Positions 43,085-52,071 of a stretch of DNA of 64,000 bases are shown piece by piece; position 1 is the stretch's first letter; each line of letters starts with the position of its first letter. The stretch lies in contig JUHI01000003.1 in the NCBI GenBank assembly GCA_000799755.1, positions 310,001 through 374,000 of the forward strand. Reading direction: 5' to 3'. The notes beneath the pieces are model-generated. The model saw only the letters and a program-made list of their open reading frames with translations, searched no databases and was not told the origin of the DNA. This stretch comes from Martinezella tropici. Lineage in GTDB: Bacteria > Pseudomonadota > Alphaproteobacteria > Rhizobiales > Rhizobiaceae. Made by a program: the position numbers and the translations under genes.

Positions 43085-44752
43085 TCAGACCAGGCTTGCC
43101 TTGTCGGCATCCTCCTGTAGGGCGCGGCTGGCGCCGCTGTCTTCCGCTCCCAGCACCGCATAGCCGATGCTGGCGAAGTGAGAGTTGACGAGCTTAAGAT
43201 CGCGCAACGTTGCCAGGAACAAGCTGCTTGAGCCGAGCAGGGCCGGATTGGCACCGCCAAGGCGCACCAGATGGTCCCTTGCTGCGGCTCGCTCGGCTTC
43301 GTTGAGCTGCCGTTTTGCATCCACCAATTCCTGGGCGGAGCGCCGGTCTTCGGTCGTCAAGGTCGACAGCGCCAGCCGCAGATCGGCAGCGACCTCTGCC
43401 TGGATCGTCTGCAGGGCAGCATGATCGGCCGCATTGAGCGTCCCTTCCGCCCGCCGCGTGATCTGTTCCAGGCAACGCTCGAGAATATCCCCGGCATGTC
43501 CGAGATTGACGGCAAACTCGATGACATCGGAGAGGCGGCTGGCATCGCGATCGGTCAGCTCCGACGGCTCCAGACGGGCGAGATAGGCTTTGACAGCCTC
43601 ATGCAGCATGTCAAGCTCCCTGCCGAGGCGGACGGCCTGCGCTGTCGCCTGCTTGTCCGGGCGGGAGAGATCGGCCGGAACCAGACGCAGCAGCGCTTCG
43701 ACCAGGTCGCCCATGCGCAGAATCTCGCGTGCCGCGCTTGTCAGAGCGAGATAGGGCGTTTCCAGCACCGATTTGTCGAGGAAGAGCGGGCGTGTCGCTT
43801 CGCCGACAGGCTTGATCTTTTCAGGAAACAATTTGACCAACAGGGTCTGGGTCGGGCCGAGCAGACCGACGCAAGCGATGGCCAATAGGGCATTGAAGGC
43901 CAGATGGAAGTTTGTCAGCACCGAAGCCGGATCTGCCATGTGCTTCTGGAGCATATCCGCAAGAGGGTGCAGAAACGGCAGCACGACGATGCAGCCGATG
44001 GCGCGGAACAGAAGGTTGCCCATCGGCACGCGGCGGTTGGCGGGATTGGCCGCATTCGTTTCGAAGACCGGAGGCAGTGCGCCACCGAGATTGGCCCCAA
44101 GAACCAATGCAAGGCCAGCGGTCGGCGTCACGACATCGCCGGCGGCAAGCCCCACCAGCAGCAACATCACGGCGACGCTGGAATGCGCCGCAAAGGTAAG
44201 CGCCGCCGCCAGCAATATGTCGAGCACGGGATCACCGGTGATGGCATCAAGTATGCTGCGCAGCACGGGCGCGGTGCTGACCGGCTGGATCGTCTGCACG
44301 AGGTCATGCAGGGCAAGCAGCATCAGGCCGAGCCCGATACCGACGCGTCCGAGCTGCCGGATGCGCCCCTTCGGGCCGCGCTTGAAGGCGACGTAGCCGG
44401 CAAGAAGCAGCAACGGTGAAATGAAGGAAACGTCGAAGGAGAGTGCCTTGACGATCAGGGCGGTACCGACGTTGGCGCCCAGCATGACGGCGAGAGCCGG
44501 CACGAGCGCGACTGCGCCACGCGCCGCAAATGAGGTGACCATCATGACTGTCGCGGTACTGCTCTGAAGCAGCATCGTTACACCAGCGCCGGCCGCGACT
44601 GCGACCAGCCGATTGCGTAGCGCGCGGCCGAGAACACGCCTCAGGTCGGAGCCGAAGGCTTTTTCTATGCCGCCCTGCACCATGCGCATCCCCCAAAGGA
44701 GGAGTGCGACATGCCCCATGAGTTCCAAAATGACGAGACTACCGGTCATCAC
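43085..44752 (-). CDS. Na+/phosphate cotransporter family protein (YjbB/NptA type)
   Basis: A 555-residue protein. Residues 1-315 are two inverted membrane repeats of the NptA/PNaS family: GVTMLLQSSTATVMMVTSFA (about 56) carries the first QSS motif; the second repeat has AAHSSVAVMLLLVGLA, where the usual Q is H. Residues 340-520 form a PhoU-like helical bundle (LALTSAAREILRMGDLVEAL, DVIEFAVNLGHAGDILERCL). Such proteins move phosphate with sodium, in E. coli mostly outward. The start is one of two adjacent ATGs at 44752 and 44749. It is convergent with the LuxR gene 17 bp away and transcribed alone from the 590-bp gap to its right. Confidence 0.88.
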   Translation of the reverse strand: MMTGSLVILELMGHVALLLWGMRMVQGGIEKAFGSDLRRVLGRALRNRLVAVAAGAGVTMLLQSSTATVMMVTSFAARGAVALVPALAVMLGANVGTALIVKALSFDVSFISPLLLLAGYVAFKRGPKGRIRQLGRVGIGLGLMLLALHDLVQTIQPVSTAPVLRSILDAITGDPVLDILLAAALTFAAHSSVAVMLLLVGLAAGDVVTPTAGLALVLGANLGGALPPVFETNAANPANRRVPMGNLLFRAIGCIVVLPFLHPLADMLQKHMADPASVLTNFHLAFNALLAIACVGLLGPTQTLLVKLFPEKIKPVGEATRPLFLDKSVLETPYLALTSAAREILRMGDLVEALLRLVPADLSRPDKQATAQAVRLGRELDMLHEAVKAYLARLEPSELTDRDASRLSDVIEFAVNLGHAGDILERCLEQITRRAEGTLNAADHAALQTIQAEVAADLRLALSTLTTEDRRSAQELVDAKRQLNEAERAAARDHLVRLGGANPALLGSSSLFLATLRDLKLVNSHFASIGYAVLGAEDSGASRALQEDADKASLV

Positions 44753-44822
44753 ACATTATCCGGTTGAGAATGAAAAAGGATTGGCAGCGGAACACTGGCG
44801 GCCGCAAAGCCGCCGAGCATCG

Positions 44823-45005
44823 TCATCTTCGACACGACACATTTCCGTCATGGCCAGAATCACCCCCCGCCCTTTGCAAGCGACCACACGCAGAAGTATC
44901 ACGCCAATTGCGACAACGAGATAACCACGTCGTGCGGTCGTTCGCTGGCACTGTTGCGCATTGTATGCCGCTCTTCGTGACGGCGAGTTCAAAGGTGGTG
45001 GTCAT
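44823..45005 (-). CDS. Possible 60-residue protein with hairpin-masked ribosome site
   Basis: The frame starts at an ATG at 45005 eight bases after a perfect AGGAGG (45014-45019), the best ribosome site in this gap, and ends at 44823. The peptide begins MTTTFELAVTKSGIQCATVP and contains four cysteines; I recognise no family. The ribosome site is buried in the 3' arm of the hairpin at 45014-45047. The GC-rich codon use is not clearly coding, so this may be a chance frame or a remnant. It lies in the gap before the Na/Pi cotransporter gene, same strand. Confidence 0.3.
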   Translation of the reverse strand: MTTTFELAVTKSGIQCATVPANDRTTWLSRCRNWRDTSACGRLQRAGGDSGHDGNVSCRR

Positions 45006-45013
45006 GATACTGA

Positions 45014-45047
45014 CCTCCTGGTTCGATGGTTGTTCGAACCCGGGAGG
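45014..45047 (-). promoter_or_regulatory. Stem-loop masking a Shine-Dalgarno sequence
   Basis: CCTCCTGGTTCG (45014-45025) and CGAACCCGGGAGG (45035-45047) pair over 11-12 bp with one bulge and a 9-base loop. In minus-strand RNA the 3' arm holds AGGAGG eight bases before an ATG, so folding would hide that ribosome site. On the plus strand it could be a terminator but lacks a T-tract. Confidence 0.5.
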
Positions 45048-45344
45048 CCAGACCGCGGATCAACGCCGGCAGCGCTGACCCTTGCGGTCACATGGTCTTC
45101 CCGGGCGGTGGGTCAGCACGACGAACGCATTCGACGAACGTCGACTGTCGCATTCCGTGTGCTGGCGACTAGATCGCGGGTTCATGTGGTCCTCTGTGAT
45201 AGTCCGAGCCTGATCAGAATCAGGCATCCTGAGATGCGGAGCCTCAGGATAAGTTGCTGTATACGCCACCGCGAAACAGGATCAATCGATACCATAGTAT
45301 AATCGGCTAGGCCCGTATCGGCACGTGCCGGTGCAACCATTGCT
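45048..45344. other. 297-bp stretch without a supported gene
   Basis: Between the hairpin and the end of phaG I see no frame with a ribosome site. The stretch holds the 3' trailer of the pha operon on the minus strand; no T-tracted terminator hairpin was found. Confidence 0.35.
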
Positions 45345-45728
45345 CTATGGCGAGGACTGCTCGGCCTCCGGCTGGCTTGGGGCTTGTTTGGGCGGCACGT
45401 TGCCGTTCTGCTCGGCGCGGTCGCGATGCAGTGCTGCGCGGGCCAGCAGCATGAAGGTGACCGGCGTCGTGACGGTGACGAAAACACCGATCAACAGTTC
45501 ATGAATAACGAGCGTTTGCGTCGAGATCGAAAAGAAGATCAGCGAAGCGATCATGATCGCTCCGATGCCTCCGCTCGTTCCCAATGTCGGCGCGTGGATG
45601 CGCTCGTAAAATGTCCCAAGCCTCAGAAATCCGATCGCTCCGACGAGCGTCAGGAAGGCGCCGACCACGAGAAGCCCGCCAACCGGGATCGCAGCCCAGA
45701 GAGGAATGCTTTCAAGCGGCGCACTCAT
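45345..45728 (-). CDS. phaG: PhaG/MnhG subunit of multisubunit cation/proton antiporter
   Basis: A 127-residue membrane protein with three helices: IPLWAAIPVGGLLVVGAFLT, then LVGAIGFLRLGTFYERIHAP (the MnhG signature RLGTFYERIHAPT), and LIGVFVTVTTPVTFMLLARA. The ATG at 45728 overlaps the phaF stop by 4 bp. The last 25 residues are a polar, glutamate- and proline-rich tail beyond the conserved core. It is the final subunit of the operon. In Sinorhizobium meliloti the homologous Pha complex exports potassium for protons and supports growth at high pH and nodule invasion. Confidence 0.9.
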   Translation of the reverse strand: MSAPLESIPLWAAIPVGGLLVVGAFLTLVGAIGFLRLGTFYERIHAPTLGTSGGIGAIMIASLIFFSISTQTLVIHELLIGVFVTVTTPVTFMLLARAALHRDRAEQNGNVPPKQAPSQPEAEQSSP

Positions 45729-46006
45729 TCGATCACCTCCCCGCGCATCAGGAATTTTGCGAGCGCGACGGTTGCGACGAAGCCCAGCATGCCGATGACA
45801 AGCGCCGCCTCGAAATAGACGACGCGACCGGTGCCGATGCCGAAGGTCAACAACAGCAGCATGGCATTCACATAGAGCGTGTCGAGCGCGATGATGCGAT
45901 CCTGCGCGCGCGGCCCGCGGAACATGCGAATGGAAGCGATCGCCATCGCCGCCACGATCATCAGCTGGGCAGCCGCGACGGATATATGGATGATCATGGC
46001 GCTCAT
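45725..46006 (-). CDS. phaF: PhaF/MnhF subunit of multisubunit cation/proton antiporter
   Basis: A 93-residue three-helix membrane protein: IIHISVAAAQLMIVAAMAIA, then the MnhF signature RMFRGPRAQDRIIALDTLYV, and ALVIGMLGFVATVALAKFLM at the end. The ATG at 46006 overlaps the phaE stop by 4 bp, which decides it over an upstream start at 46060 inside phaE. Small accessory subunit of the Pha complex; the MrpF homologue in Bacillus also affects bile-salt and sodium export. Confidence 0.9.
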   Translation of the reverse strand: MSAMIIHISVAAAQLMIVAAMAIASIRMFRGPRAQDRIIALDTLYVNAMLLLLTFGIGTGRVVYFEAALVIGMLGFVATVALAKFLMRGEVIE

Positions 46007-46479
46007 GCGAATATCTCCAGCAACAGGCTTTCGTAACGATTGGCGATCGTATCGCGCCATTGCGCCTCGTTTTCGAGATCGAGGACATGCAGCAGTACGG
46101 TATTGTCGTTGGAATCATATTCCAGCCATGCGGACCCAGGCGTACTGGTCAGGATAACCGCAAGCAGCGCCAGCGGGATCTGATCCCGCACCCTGAGCTC
46201 AAGGACCACGAATCCAGGCGTCGCCCTGCGCGAGCGTCCCCTCAGGATGATCCACGCCACCTCTACATTCGATTTCAGAACATCGAAAACGACCCGGAAG
46301 AAAAGCTTGGGCAGCAAATACCATTTCCGCAGCCCCGGCTTTTCGGGCCGCAGCGAAGCCATGCCCCAGGAGGCGAAGACTGCGACCACGATACCGAGAA
46401 TAAGCTGGCCGAGCGTGAAGCCGTTCAACAGCAACCACATCAGGATCAGGCTCAATGCCAGAAGCGGATAAGGCAACAT
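46003..46479 (-). CDS. phaE: PhaE/MnhE subunit of multisubunit cation/proton antiporter
   Basis: A 158-residue membrane protein of the MnhE family. Two N-terminal helices (PLLALSLILMWLLLNGFTLG and QLILGIVVAVFASWGMASLR) precede KSNVEVAWIILRGRSRRATP, the conserved cytoplasmic segment, and LLAVILTSTPGSAWLEYDSN, the family signature. Its first base shares the position of the last base of phaD, so the two overlap by one base. Needed for assembly of the antiporter complex in characterised Mrp systems. Confidence 0.9.
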   Translation of the reverse strand: MLPYPLLALSLILMWLLLNGFTLGQLILGIVVAVFASWGMASLRPEKPGLRKWYLLPKLFFRVVFDVLKSNVEVAWIILRGRSRRATPGFVVLELRVRDQIPLALLAVILTSTPGSAWLEYDSNDNTVLLHVLDLENEAQWRDTIANRYESLLLEIFA

Positions 46480-48089
46480 CAGAGACCTCCCGCCTTTACC
46501 GGCGCGACCACCGCATTGCGGACAGCATCGACATAGACATTCGGATCGCTGAGCGTGCGAATGGTCGCGTCCATGTACTGCATGACCGGCCCCGCCCAGA
46601 TGGTCAATGCCAGTGTCAATGCCAGCAGACCCATCACAGGGACGATCTCGATGACGAGCACTCGCGGGACCGTACCCTCGATCGAGCTCCAGAACGTGCG
46701 GATGCCGGCGCGCGTCATGGCGATCAGGGCAGCAATACCCGAGAGGATGACGAGCAGGATCAGGGTCCAGACGGCAGCGCTCGGCGGAATGCCGATCGCA
46801 CCGGTTCCCATCATGGCGGAGAGCATGGCAAATTTGGCGACAAAGCCCGAAAGAGGCGGCAAGCCGGCCAGCAGGATACCGCAGGCAGCAAAGCAGATGC
46901 CGAGCATCGCCATGGTGCCGGGCATGGTCACGCCGTCACCCTCCACCGGCTCCTTCTCCTCGGCATCGCCATATGCCTCCATGGTGACGGCAAGAACGCT
47001 CGCACCGGCGTCCTGTCCGCGCTCGACGAGCTCGATCAGCATGAAGAAGGCGCTGATCGTCAGCGTCGAGCTGACGAGATACATCAGTGCTCCGGACGAA
47101 ATGGAACCGTCATTGATGCCGATCACCATCAGCAGGGTGCCGGATGATACAAGCACCGAAAAGCCGGCAAGCCGACCAAGCGCCTGCGACGCGAGCACGC
47201 CGACGGTTCCGAATATCAGCGTTGCCATGCCGCCATAAAGCAGCACGGTCGCGCCGAAGCCGGCCGAAGGGCCAACGCTGAAGAGAAGCATGGTCAGCCG
47301 CAGGATGACATAGATGCCAAGCTTGCTGAGGATGGCGAATATGCCGGCAACCGGCGCCGAAGCGGCACTATAGGCCGTCGGTAGCCAGAAGCAGAGCGGC
47401 CACATGCCGGCCTTGATGAGGAACGCAATGCCGAGCACGCCGGCGCCGGCCTGCATGAGCATGCGCCGATCCGCCGACATTTCCGGGATGCGCATGGCGA
47501 GATCGGCCATGTTCAGCGTTCCCGCCGTCCCATAGATCAGGCTGACGCCGATGAGGAAGAGCAGTGCCGCTGCCAGATTGACGGCGATATAATGCAACCC
47601 CGCCTTGACCCTCAACGGCCCGGAACCGTGTAACAGTAGGCCGTAGGAGGCGGCAAGCATGACCTCGAAGAAGACGAAGAGATTGAAGAGGTCGCCGGTC
47701 AGGAACGCGCCGTTGACCCCCATCAGCAGCAATTGGAACATGGTATGAAAATGGGCGCCGACGGCGTGCCAGCGCGCCAGCGAGAATATCAGCGCGGCAA
47801 CGGCGACGATGGATGTCAGGAGCAGCATGAGCGCCGACAGCCCGTCGAGCACGAGCACGATGCCGAAGGGGGCACTCCAGTTTCCGAGCAGATAGGCGCG
47901 TTCCTGACCGGGCGACCCGCCTTCCGCACGGAAGAGCACAAGCGCAATCCCCACCAGCAGCAGTGTCGCCGCCAGGCTGATGAGCGCCTTCAAGGTGCGA
48001 GAGCGCTCATCGATGAAGACAAGCAGAGCGCCCGCGATGAGGGGAACGAGGATCGGCGCGATGATGAGATGGTGCGACCAGCCTGTCAT
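46479..48089 (-). CDS. phaD: PhaD/MnhD proton-conducting subunit of cation/proton antiporter
   Basis: A 536-residue, about 14-helix protein of the complex I antiporter-like family (NuoL/M/N, MrpD). Conserved parts include WSAPFGIVLVLDGLSALMLL (about 72), FNLFVFFEVMLAASYGLLLH (about 133), which carries the essential glutamate in FFEVM, and IKAGMWPLCFWLPTAYSAAS (about 228) with the conserved lysine. It overlaps phaC by 4 bp. Together with PhaA it should carry the proton path that drives potassium or sodium export. Confidence 0.93.
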   Translation of the reverse strand: MTGWSHHLIIAPILVPLIAGALLVFIDERSRTLKALISLAATLLLVGIALVLFRAEGGSPGQERAYLLGNWSAPFGIVLVLDGLSALMLLLTSIVAVAALIFSLARWHAVGAHFHTMFQLLLMGVNGAFLTGDLFNLFVFFEVMLAASYGLLLHGSGPLRVKAGLHYIAVNLAAALLFLIGVSLIYGTAGTLNMADLAMRIPEMSADRRMLMQAGAGVLGIAFLIKAGMWPLCFWLPTAYSAASAPVAGIFAILSKLGIYVILRLTMLLFSVGPSAGFGATVLLYGGMATLIFGTVGVLASQALGRLAGFSVLVSSGTLLMVIGINDGSISSGALMYLVSSTLTISAFFMLIELVERGQDAGASVLAVTMEAYGDAEEKEPVEGDGVTMPGTMAMLGICFAACGILLAGLPPLSGFVAKFAMLSAMMGTGAIGIPPSAAVWTLILLVILSGIAALIAMTRAGIRTFWSSIEGTVPRVLVIEIVPVMGLLALTLALTIWAGPVMQYMDATIRTLSDPNVYVDAVRNAVVAPVKAGGL

Positions 48090-48424
48090 TTCCGGTCGCT
48101 CCTTCCATCGACATGGTCCGTGCCTGTCAGTCCGCGCGAGGCCAGCAGCACGACCAGGAACAGGGCCGTCGTTGCAAAGCCGATGACGATCGCCGTCAGC
48201 ACCAGGGCCTGCGGCACCGGGTCAGCCAAGGCACGCGTTACCGTGCCATCGCCAAGCAGCGGCGGCACATTCGTCTTCACGCCGCCGACGCCGAAGATGA
48301 AGAGATTGACGGCATAGGAGAGCAGTGACAGCCCGATGATGACCTGATAGGTGCGCGGGCGCAGGATCAGCCAGACACCGCAGGCCGTCATCACGCCGAT
48401 CGCAATGGACAAGATGAGTTCCAT
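48086..48424 (-). CDS. phaC: PhaC/MnhC subunit of multisubunit cation/proton antiporter (NuoK-like)
   Basis: A 112-residue three-helix protein of the MnhC/NuoK type: LILSIAIGVMTACGVWLILR, IIGLSLLSYAVNLFIFGVGG and DPVPQALVLTAIVIGFATTA (the VPQALVLTAIVI signature). The ATG at 48424 shares bases with the phaA stop (ATGA). A longer frame to 48724 exists but lies inside phaA and should not be used as the start. Confidence 0.92.
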   Translation of the reverse strand: MELILSIAIGVMTACGVWLILRPRTYQVIIGLSLLSYAVNLFIFGVGGVKTNVPPLLGDGTVTRALADPVPQALVLTAIVIGFATTALFLVVLLASRGLTGTDHVDGRSDRK

Positions 48425-51312
48425 CAATCCCCCCTTGCCTTCTCGGCATCGAGTGCGCGCAAGCGGTTGATACGGATCGACTGGTGCGCGAGCGCAACAA
48501 GGATCAGAACCGTCGAGCCCACAACGAGCAGGAAGACGCCAAGATCGAAGAGCAACGCGCTTGCCGCCGGCACCTTGCCGATCAGCGGCACATCCAGATA
48601 CTGGAAATGCGAGGTGAGGAACGGATAGCCGAAGAACCACGCACCGATGCCCGTCGCCGTCGCGATCAGAAGCCCGGCGCCCATCCATCGCAGCGGCAAG
48701 ATGCGGATGCGATCCTCCGCCCAACGCGTGCCGCCGGCGAGATATTGCAGCAGGAAGGCGATAGACAGTGTCAGGCCGGCCGCAAAGCCGCCGCCCGGCG
48801 CGTCATGCCCTCGCATGAAGATGTAGACCGACAAGGCGATGACGAAGGGGAACATCCACTGCATGATCACGGACGGGATCAGCATATAGTCGCGGACCGT
48901 ATCGCCGGCCGAACGCTCTGGCCTCTCTTCGTCGAACCGGTTCTGGATCTGCTGCTGCTCCGGCATCTCCATGCTGTCGGGTGCAGGGCGAAAACGACGC
49001 AGCAGCGCATAGACGGTCAAGGCAACGACGCCGAGAACGGCGATTTCGCCCAAGGTATCGAAGCCGCGGAAATCCACCAGGATGACGTTAACGACGTTGC
49101 GGCCGCCGCCTTTCGAATAGGCGTTCTCGAGGAAGTAATTCGCGATCGCGTCGGGCACCGGCATGGTCATGACGGCATAGGAGACGAACATCATGCCGAC
49201 GCCGCAGATGACGGCGAGCGCAAGATCACGGAAGCGGCGGAAGCGAGCGCGCAGGCTGACCGTGTCGTCGATGCCTTCGGTCCGCTTCGGCAGCCAGCGC
49301 AACCCCAGCAGGATCAGAACTGTCGTGACGATCTCCACCAGAAGCTGGGTGATCGCGAGATCCGGCGCAGACAGCCAGATGAAGGTCAGGCAGACGATCA
49401 ACCCGACGCCACCCAGCATCACCAGGGCGGCAAGCCGTTGATACTTCGCAAAGAAGGCGGTGCCGATGGCCAGGCAGATGCCGATCGCCCAGACGGAAGC
49501 GAAAACCGGGTCAGCGCCCAAAAAGGAGAAATGCTTTGCCTCGAACCCGGACAAGTAAAGCGGCAGCAGACCGGCGGCAAAACCCGTCACGACAACCCAG
49601 CGAAGCTGCGGCTGCAGCTTGCGCGTGCCGATCCGCTTTTCGGCTATTCTCGCCCAGTGCCAGGAGACTTCGACCAGCACCCGCTCGAAGATGCGCTGCC
49701 CCTTCAGCCGGCGGAAAATGGGCGGACCGTCATCGCATCGCGACAGATAATCCTTGAAGACGAAATAAAAGACCGTCCCGCCGATCAGGGCAATGATACT
49801 CATGACGAGCGGCAGATTGAAACCATGCCAAAGTGAGAGGCTATATTGCGGCGTATCCGCATGGAGAACGCTGACCACGGCAGCCTGCAGGAAGGGCGCG
49901 ACCGAAAGCGTCGGAACGATACCGACGACCAGGCACACCACGACCAGTAGCTCGATCGGGAAGCGCATCCAGCGGGGCGGCTCATGCGGCTTGGCAATCG
50001 GCAGATCGGTCGGGGCCGGTCCGAAGAAAACCGTCTGAATGAAGCGCAGCGAATAGGCAACGCTGAAAGCGCTTGCGAGCGTCGCCACATAGGGAAGTAT
50101 GCGATCGAGAATGGAATCTGCATGGGTTTCGATCGCTTCGGCAAAGAACATTTCCTTCGACAGGAAGCCATTGAGCAGCGGAACGCCGGCCATGGCCGCA
50201 CTTGCAACGATCGCGAGCGCTCCCGTGAATGGCATATAGCGAAACAGACCGCTCAACTTGCGCATGTCGCGCGTGCCCGTCTCGTGATCGATAATACCGG
50301 CCGCCATGAACAGCGACGCCTTGAAGGTCGCGTGGTTCACCATGTGGAAGATGGCGGCAACCGTCGCAAGCGGACTGCCAAGGCTAAGCAAAGTCGTGAT
50401 AAGGCCGAGATGACTGATCGTCGAATAGGCGAGCAGGCCCTTGAGGTCCTGCTGGAACATTGCAAAATAGGCGCCGAGCAGCAGCGTGATGATCCCGGCT
50501 GCTCCGACGATGTAGAACCACTCATTCGTGCCGGCGAGAGCCGGCCAGAAACGAGCCAGCAGGAAGACGCCGGCCTTCACCAGCGTTGCGGAATGCAGAT
50601 AGGCCGAGACGGGCGTCGGCGCCGCCATCGCATTCGGAAGCCAGAAATGGAAGGGAAATTGCGCGCTCTTCGTCAGCGCGCCAAGCAGGATCAGAATCAG
50701 CGCCGGCAAATAGAGCGGATGGCTGCGGATGATGTCGCCCGACGCCAGGATCTTGTCGAGATCGTAGCTGCCGGCGATATGGCCGAGCAGGATCAGCCCG
50801 ATCAGGAGGCAGAACCCGCCGATCCCCGTGATCGTCAGCGCCATGCGGGCGCCATCGCGCGCTGCCGCGGTATTGTGCCAATAGCTGATCAGCAGGAAGG
50901 AAAAGATGCTGGTCAGCTCCCAGAATATCGAGAGCAGAATGACATTGCCCGACAGCACGATGCCCAGCATCGCCCCCATGAAGGCAAGCAGGAAGGAGAA
51001 GAAGCGCGGAACCGGGTCCTCCTCCGACATGTAATAGCGGGCATAGACGATGACGAGGAAGCCGATCGCGGTGATGACGACCGAAAACAGCCAGGCAAAG
51101 CCATCCATCCTGAGACTGAAATTGAGCCCCAGTTGCGGCAGCCACTCTATGCTGTAGCGGACGACGCCACCGTCCATGACGGCGGGATAGAGGCTTGCGG
51201 AGATGAGGAGTGCCAGGAATGTGACGGCGCCGGCGATCCAGGCAGGACCGCGCCGAGACTGCGTGCGCAACAAGCATACGGAAAGAAGACTTCCGATAAA
51301 CGGCAGAGCCAA
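48424..51312 (-). CDS. phaA: PhaAB fused subunit of multisubunit cation/proton antiporter
   Basis: A 962-residue or slightly longer membrane protein. Residues 1-790 are the MrpA part: a NuoL-like core (ILLSIFWELTSIFSFLLISY about 125, KSAQFPFHFWLPNAMAAPTP about 211) plus the MrpA C-terminal helices (APDLAITQLLVEIVTTVLIL about 640). Residues about 815-950 are an MnhB domain (IMQWMFPFVIALSVYIFMRG HDAPGGGFAAG, split by length). A/B fusion is typical of rhizobial pha operons. The first in-frame canonical initiator is TTG at 51312, but homology (FILALLALPFIGSLL) extends a few codons upstream, where only rare codons such as ATT at 51324 could initiate. It heads the operon phaA-C-D-E-F-G. Confidence 0.92.
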   Translation of the reverse strand: MALPFIGSLLSVCLLRTQSRRGPAWIAGAVTFLALLISASLYPAVMDGGVVRYSIEWLPQLGLNFSLRMDGFAWLFSVVITAIGFLVIVYARYYMSEEDPVPRFFSFLLAFMGAMLGIVLSGNVILLSIFWELTSIFSFLLISYWHNTAAARDGARMALTITGIGGFCLLIGLILLGHIAGSYDLDKILASGDIIRSHPLYLPALILILLGALTKSAQFPFHFWLPNAMAAPTPVSAYLHSATLVKAGVFLLARFWPALAGTNEWFYIVGAAGIITLLLGAYFAMFQQDLKGLLAYSTISHLGLITTLLSLGSPLATVAAIFHMVNHATFKASLFMAAGIIDHETGTRDMRKLSGLFRYMPFTGALAIVASAAMAGVPLLNGFLSKEMFFAEAIETHADSILDRILPYVATLASAFSVAYSLRFIQTVFFGPAPTDLPIAKPHEPPRWMRFPIELLVVVCLVVGIVPTLSVAPFLQAAVVSVLHADTPQYSLSLWHGFNLPLVMSIIALIGGTVFYFVFKDYLSRCDDGPPIFRRLKGQRIFERVLVEVSWHWARIAEKRIGTRKLQPQLRWVVVTGFAAGLLPLYLSGFEAKHFSFLGADPVFASVWAIGICLAIGTAFFAKYQRLAALVMLGGVGLIVCLTFIWLSAPDLAITQLLVEIVTTVLILLGLRWLPKRTEGIDDTVSLRARFRRFRDLALAVICGVGMMFVSYAVMTMPVPDAIANYFLENAYSKGGGRNVVNVILVDFRGFDTLGEIAVLGVVALTVYALLRRFRPAPDSMEMPEQQQIQNRFDEERPERSAGDTVRDYMLIPSVIMQWMFPFVIALSVYIFMRGHDAPGGGFAAGLTLSIAFLLQYLAGGTRWAEDRIRILPLRWMGAGLLIATATGIGAWFFGYPFLTSHFQYLDVPLIGKVPAASALLFDLGVFLLVVGSTVLILVALAHQSIRINRLRALDAEKARGD

Positions 51313-51483
51313 AAGTGCTAGAATGAAAACAGGCTCGCCAGTTATCCCAAAACGTCGTTCCTTCGTTCTTCCGGATCGTCTCGGACTGCCATGGCGGCAA
51401 AACCCCTAGAAATCCGGTATATTATGTCCTATATGATAGATATCGCCCAATATGGGCAGCTTCGAACCCGACGTCAAGGTAAG

Positions 51484-51819
51484 ATGGCGATGATTTTGAC
51501 ACCAGCGCTCTGCCGAGCAGCCCGTGGCTTCCTGGATTGGACGCAGACGGACCTTGCCGACCGCTCGGGCGTGTCGCGCAGTACGATCCGCGACTATGAG
51601 GGCGATCGGCACAGCTTGCATCGGGCAACCGAGGCGCAGTTGCGGCTGGCCCTGGAGACAGGAGGCATCGCTTTCTTCCGCATCGAAGGGCATGAGATCG
51701 GCATCTGCGCCAAAATCGTTACCGCTGATGCTGAGATTCCCACACATATTGAGAGTTGCGAGATCATATCGGCTTCTGGTGAACGGAACCAGACGTTTCC
51801 TCGCAAGGGCGGGCAATAG
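51484..51819 (+). CDS. Small XRE-family helix-turn-helix protein
   Basis: About 111 residues from the ATG at 51484 (a second ATG is two codons on). The helix-turn-helix is TPALCRAARGFLDWTQTDLA and SGVSRSTIRDYEGDRHSLHR, with RATEAQLRLALETGGIAFFR following; this form is common in alphaproteobacterial short regulators. The remaining 40 residues are less conserved. It is divergent from phaA across about 170 bp, so a role in pha expression is possible but not shown. An in-frame start at 51391 would add a 31-residue N-terminal extension not usual in the family. Confidence 0.75.
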   Translation: MAMILTPALCRAARGFLDWTQTDLADRSGVSRSTIRDYEGDRHSLHRATEAQLRLALETGGIAFFRIEGHEIGICAKIVTADAEIPTHIESCEIISASGERNQTFPRKGGQ

Positions 51820-52071
51820 GGCTCGAACAGACGATTACCGAGATCCTGACGCTCATGAAAGAGCGCAGGGTTTCCGTGCCGAAACTATGCCTGCATTCCG
51901 CGCAGGCGAGTTGCATCCATGCGCGCGCCACGACCTAAGCCAGCAGCGCAAAGGCTGAAAGATGGATTGTGATGCCTGCTCGCGAGAAGGTGAACGAAAG
52001 AGCCCTCAATTCAGCCATATTGCGACCGACTACCGCATCCGCGTTGTGCCCCAAGACGACCGGAGAGACCA

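Noticed and set aside
45020..45042. T-arm-like word GTTCGAACCC suggesting a tRNA
   Set aside because: No D-arm, anticodon arm or acceptor stem could be placed around it; the word belongs to a longer hairpin.
49984..51321. 445-codon plus-strand open frame
   Set aside because: It is antisense to phaA, rich in Arg, Gln and Glu from reversed hydrophobic codons, and not a plausible protein.
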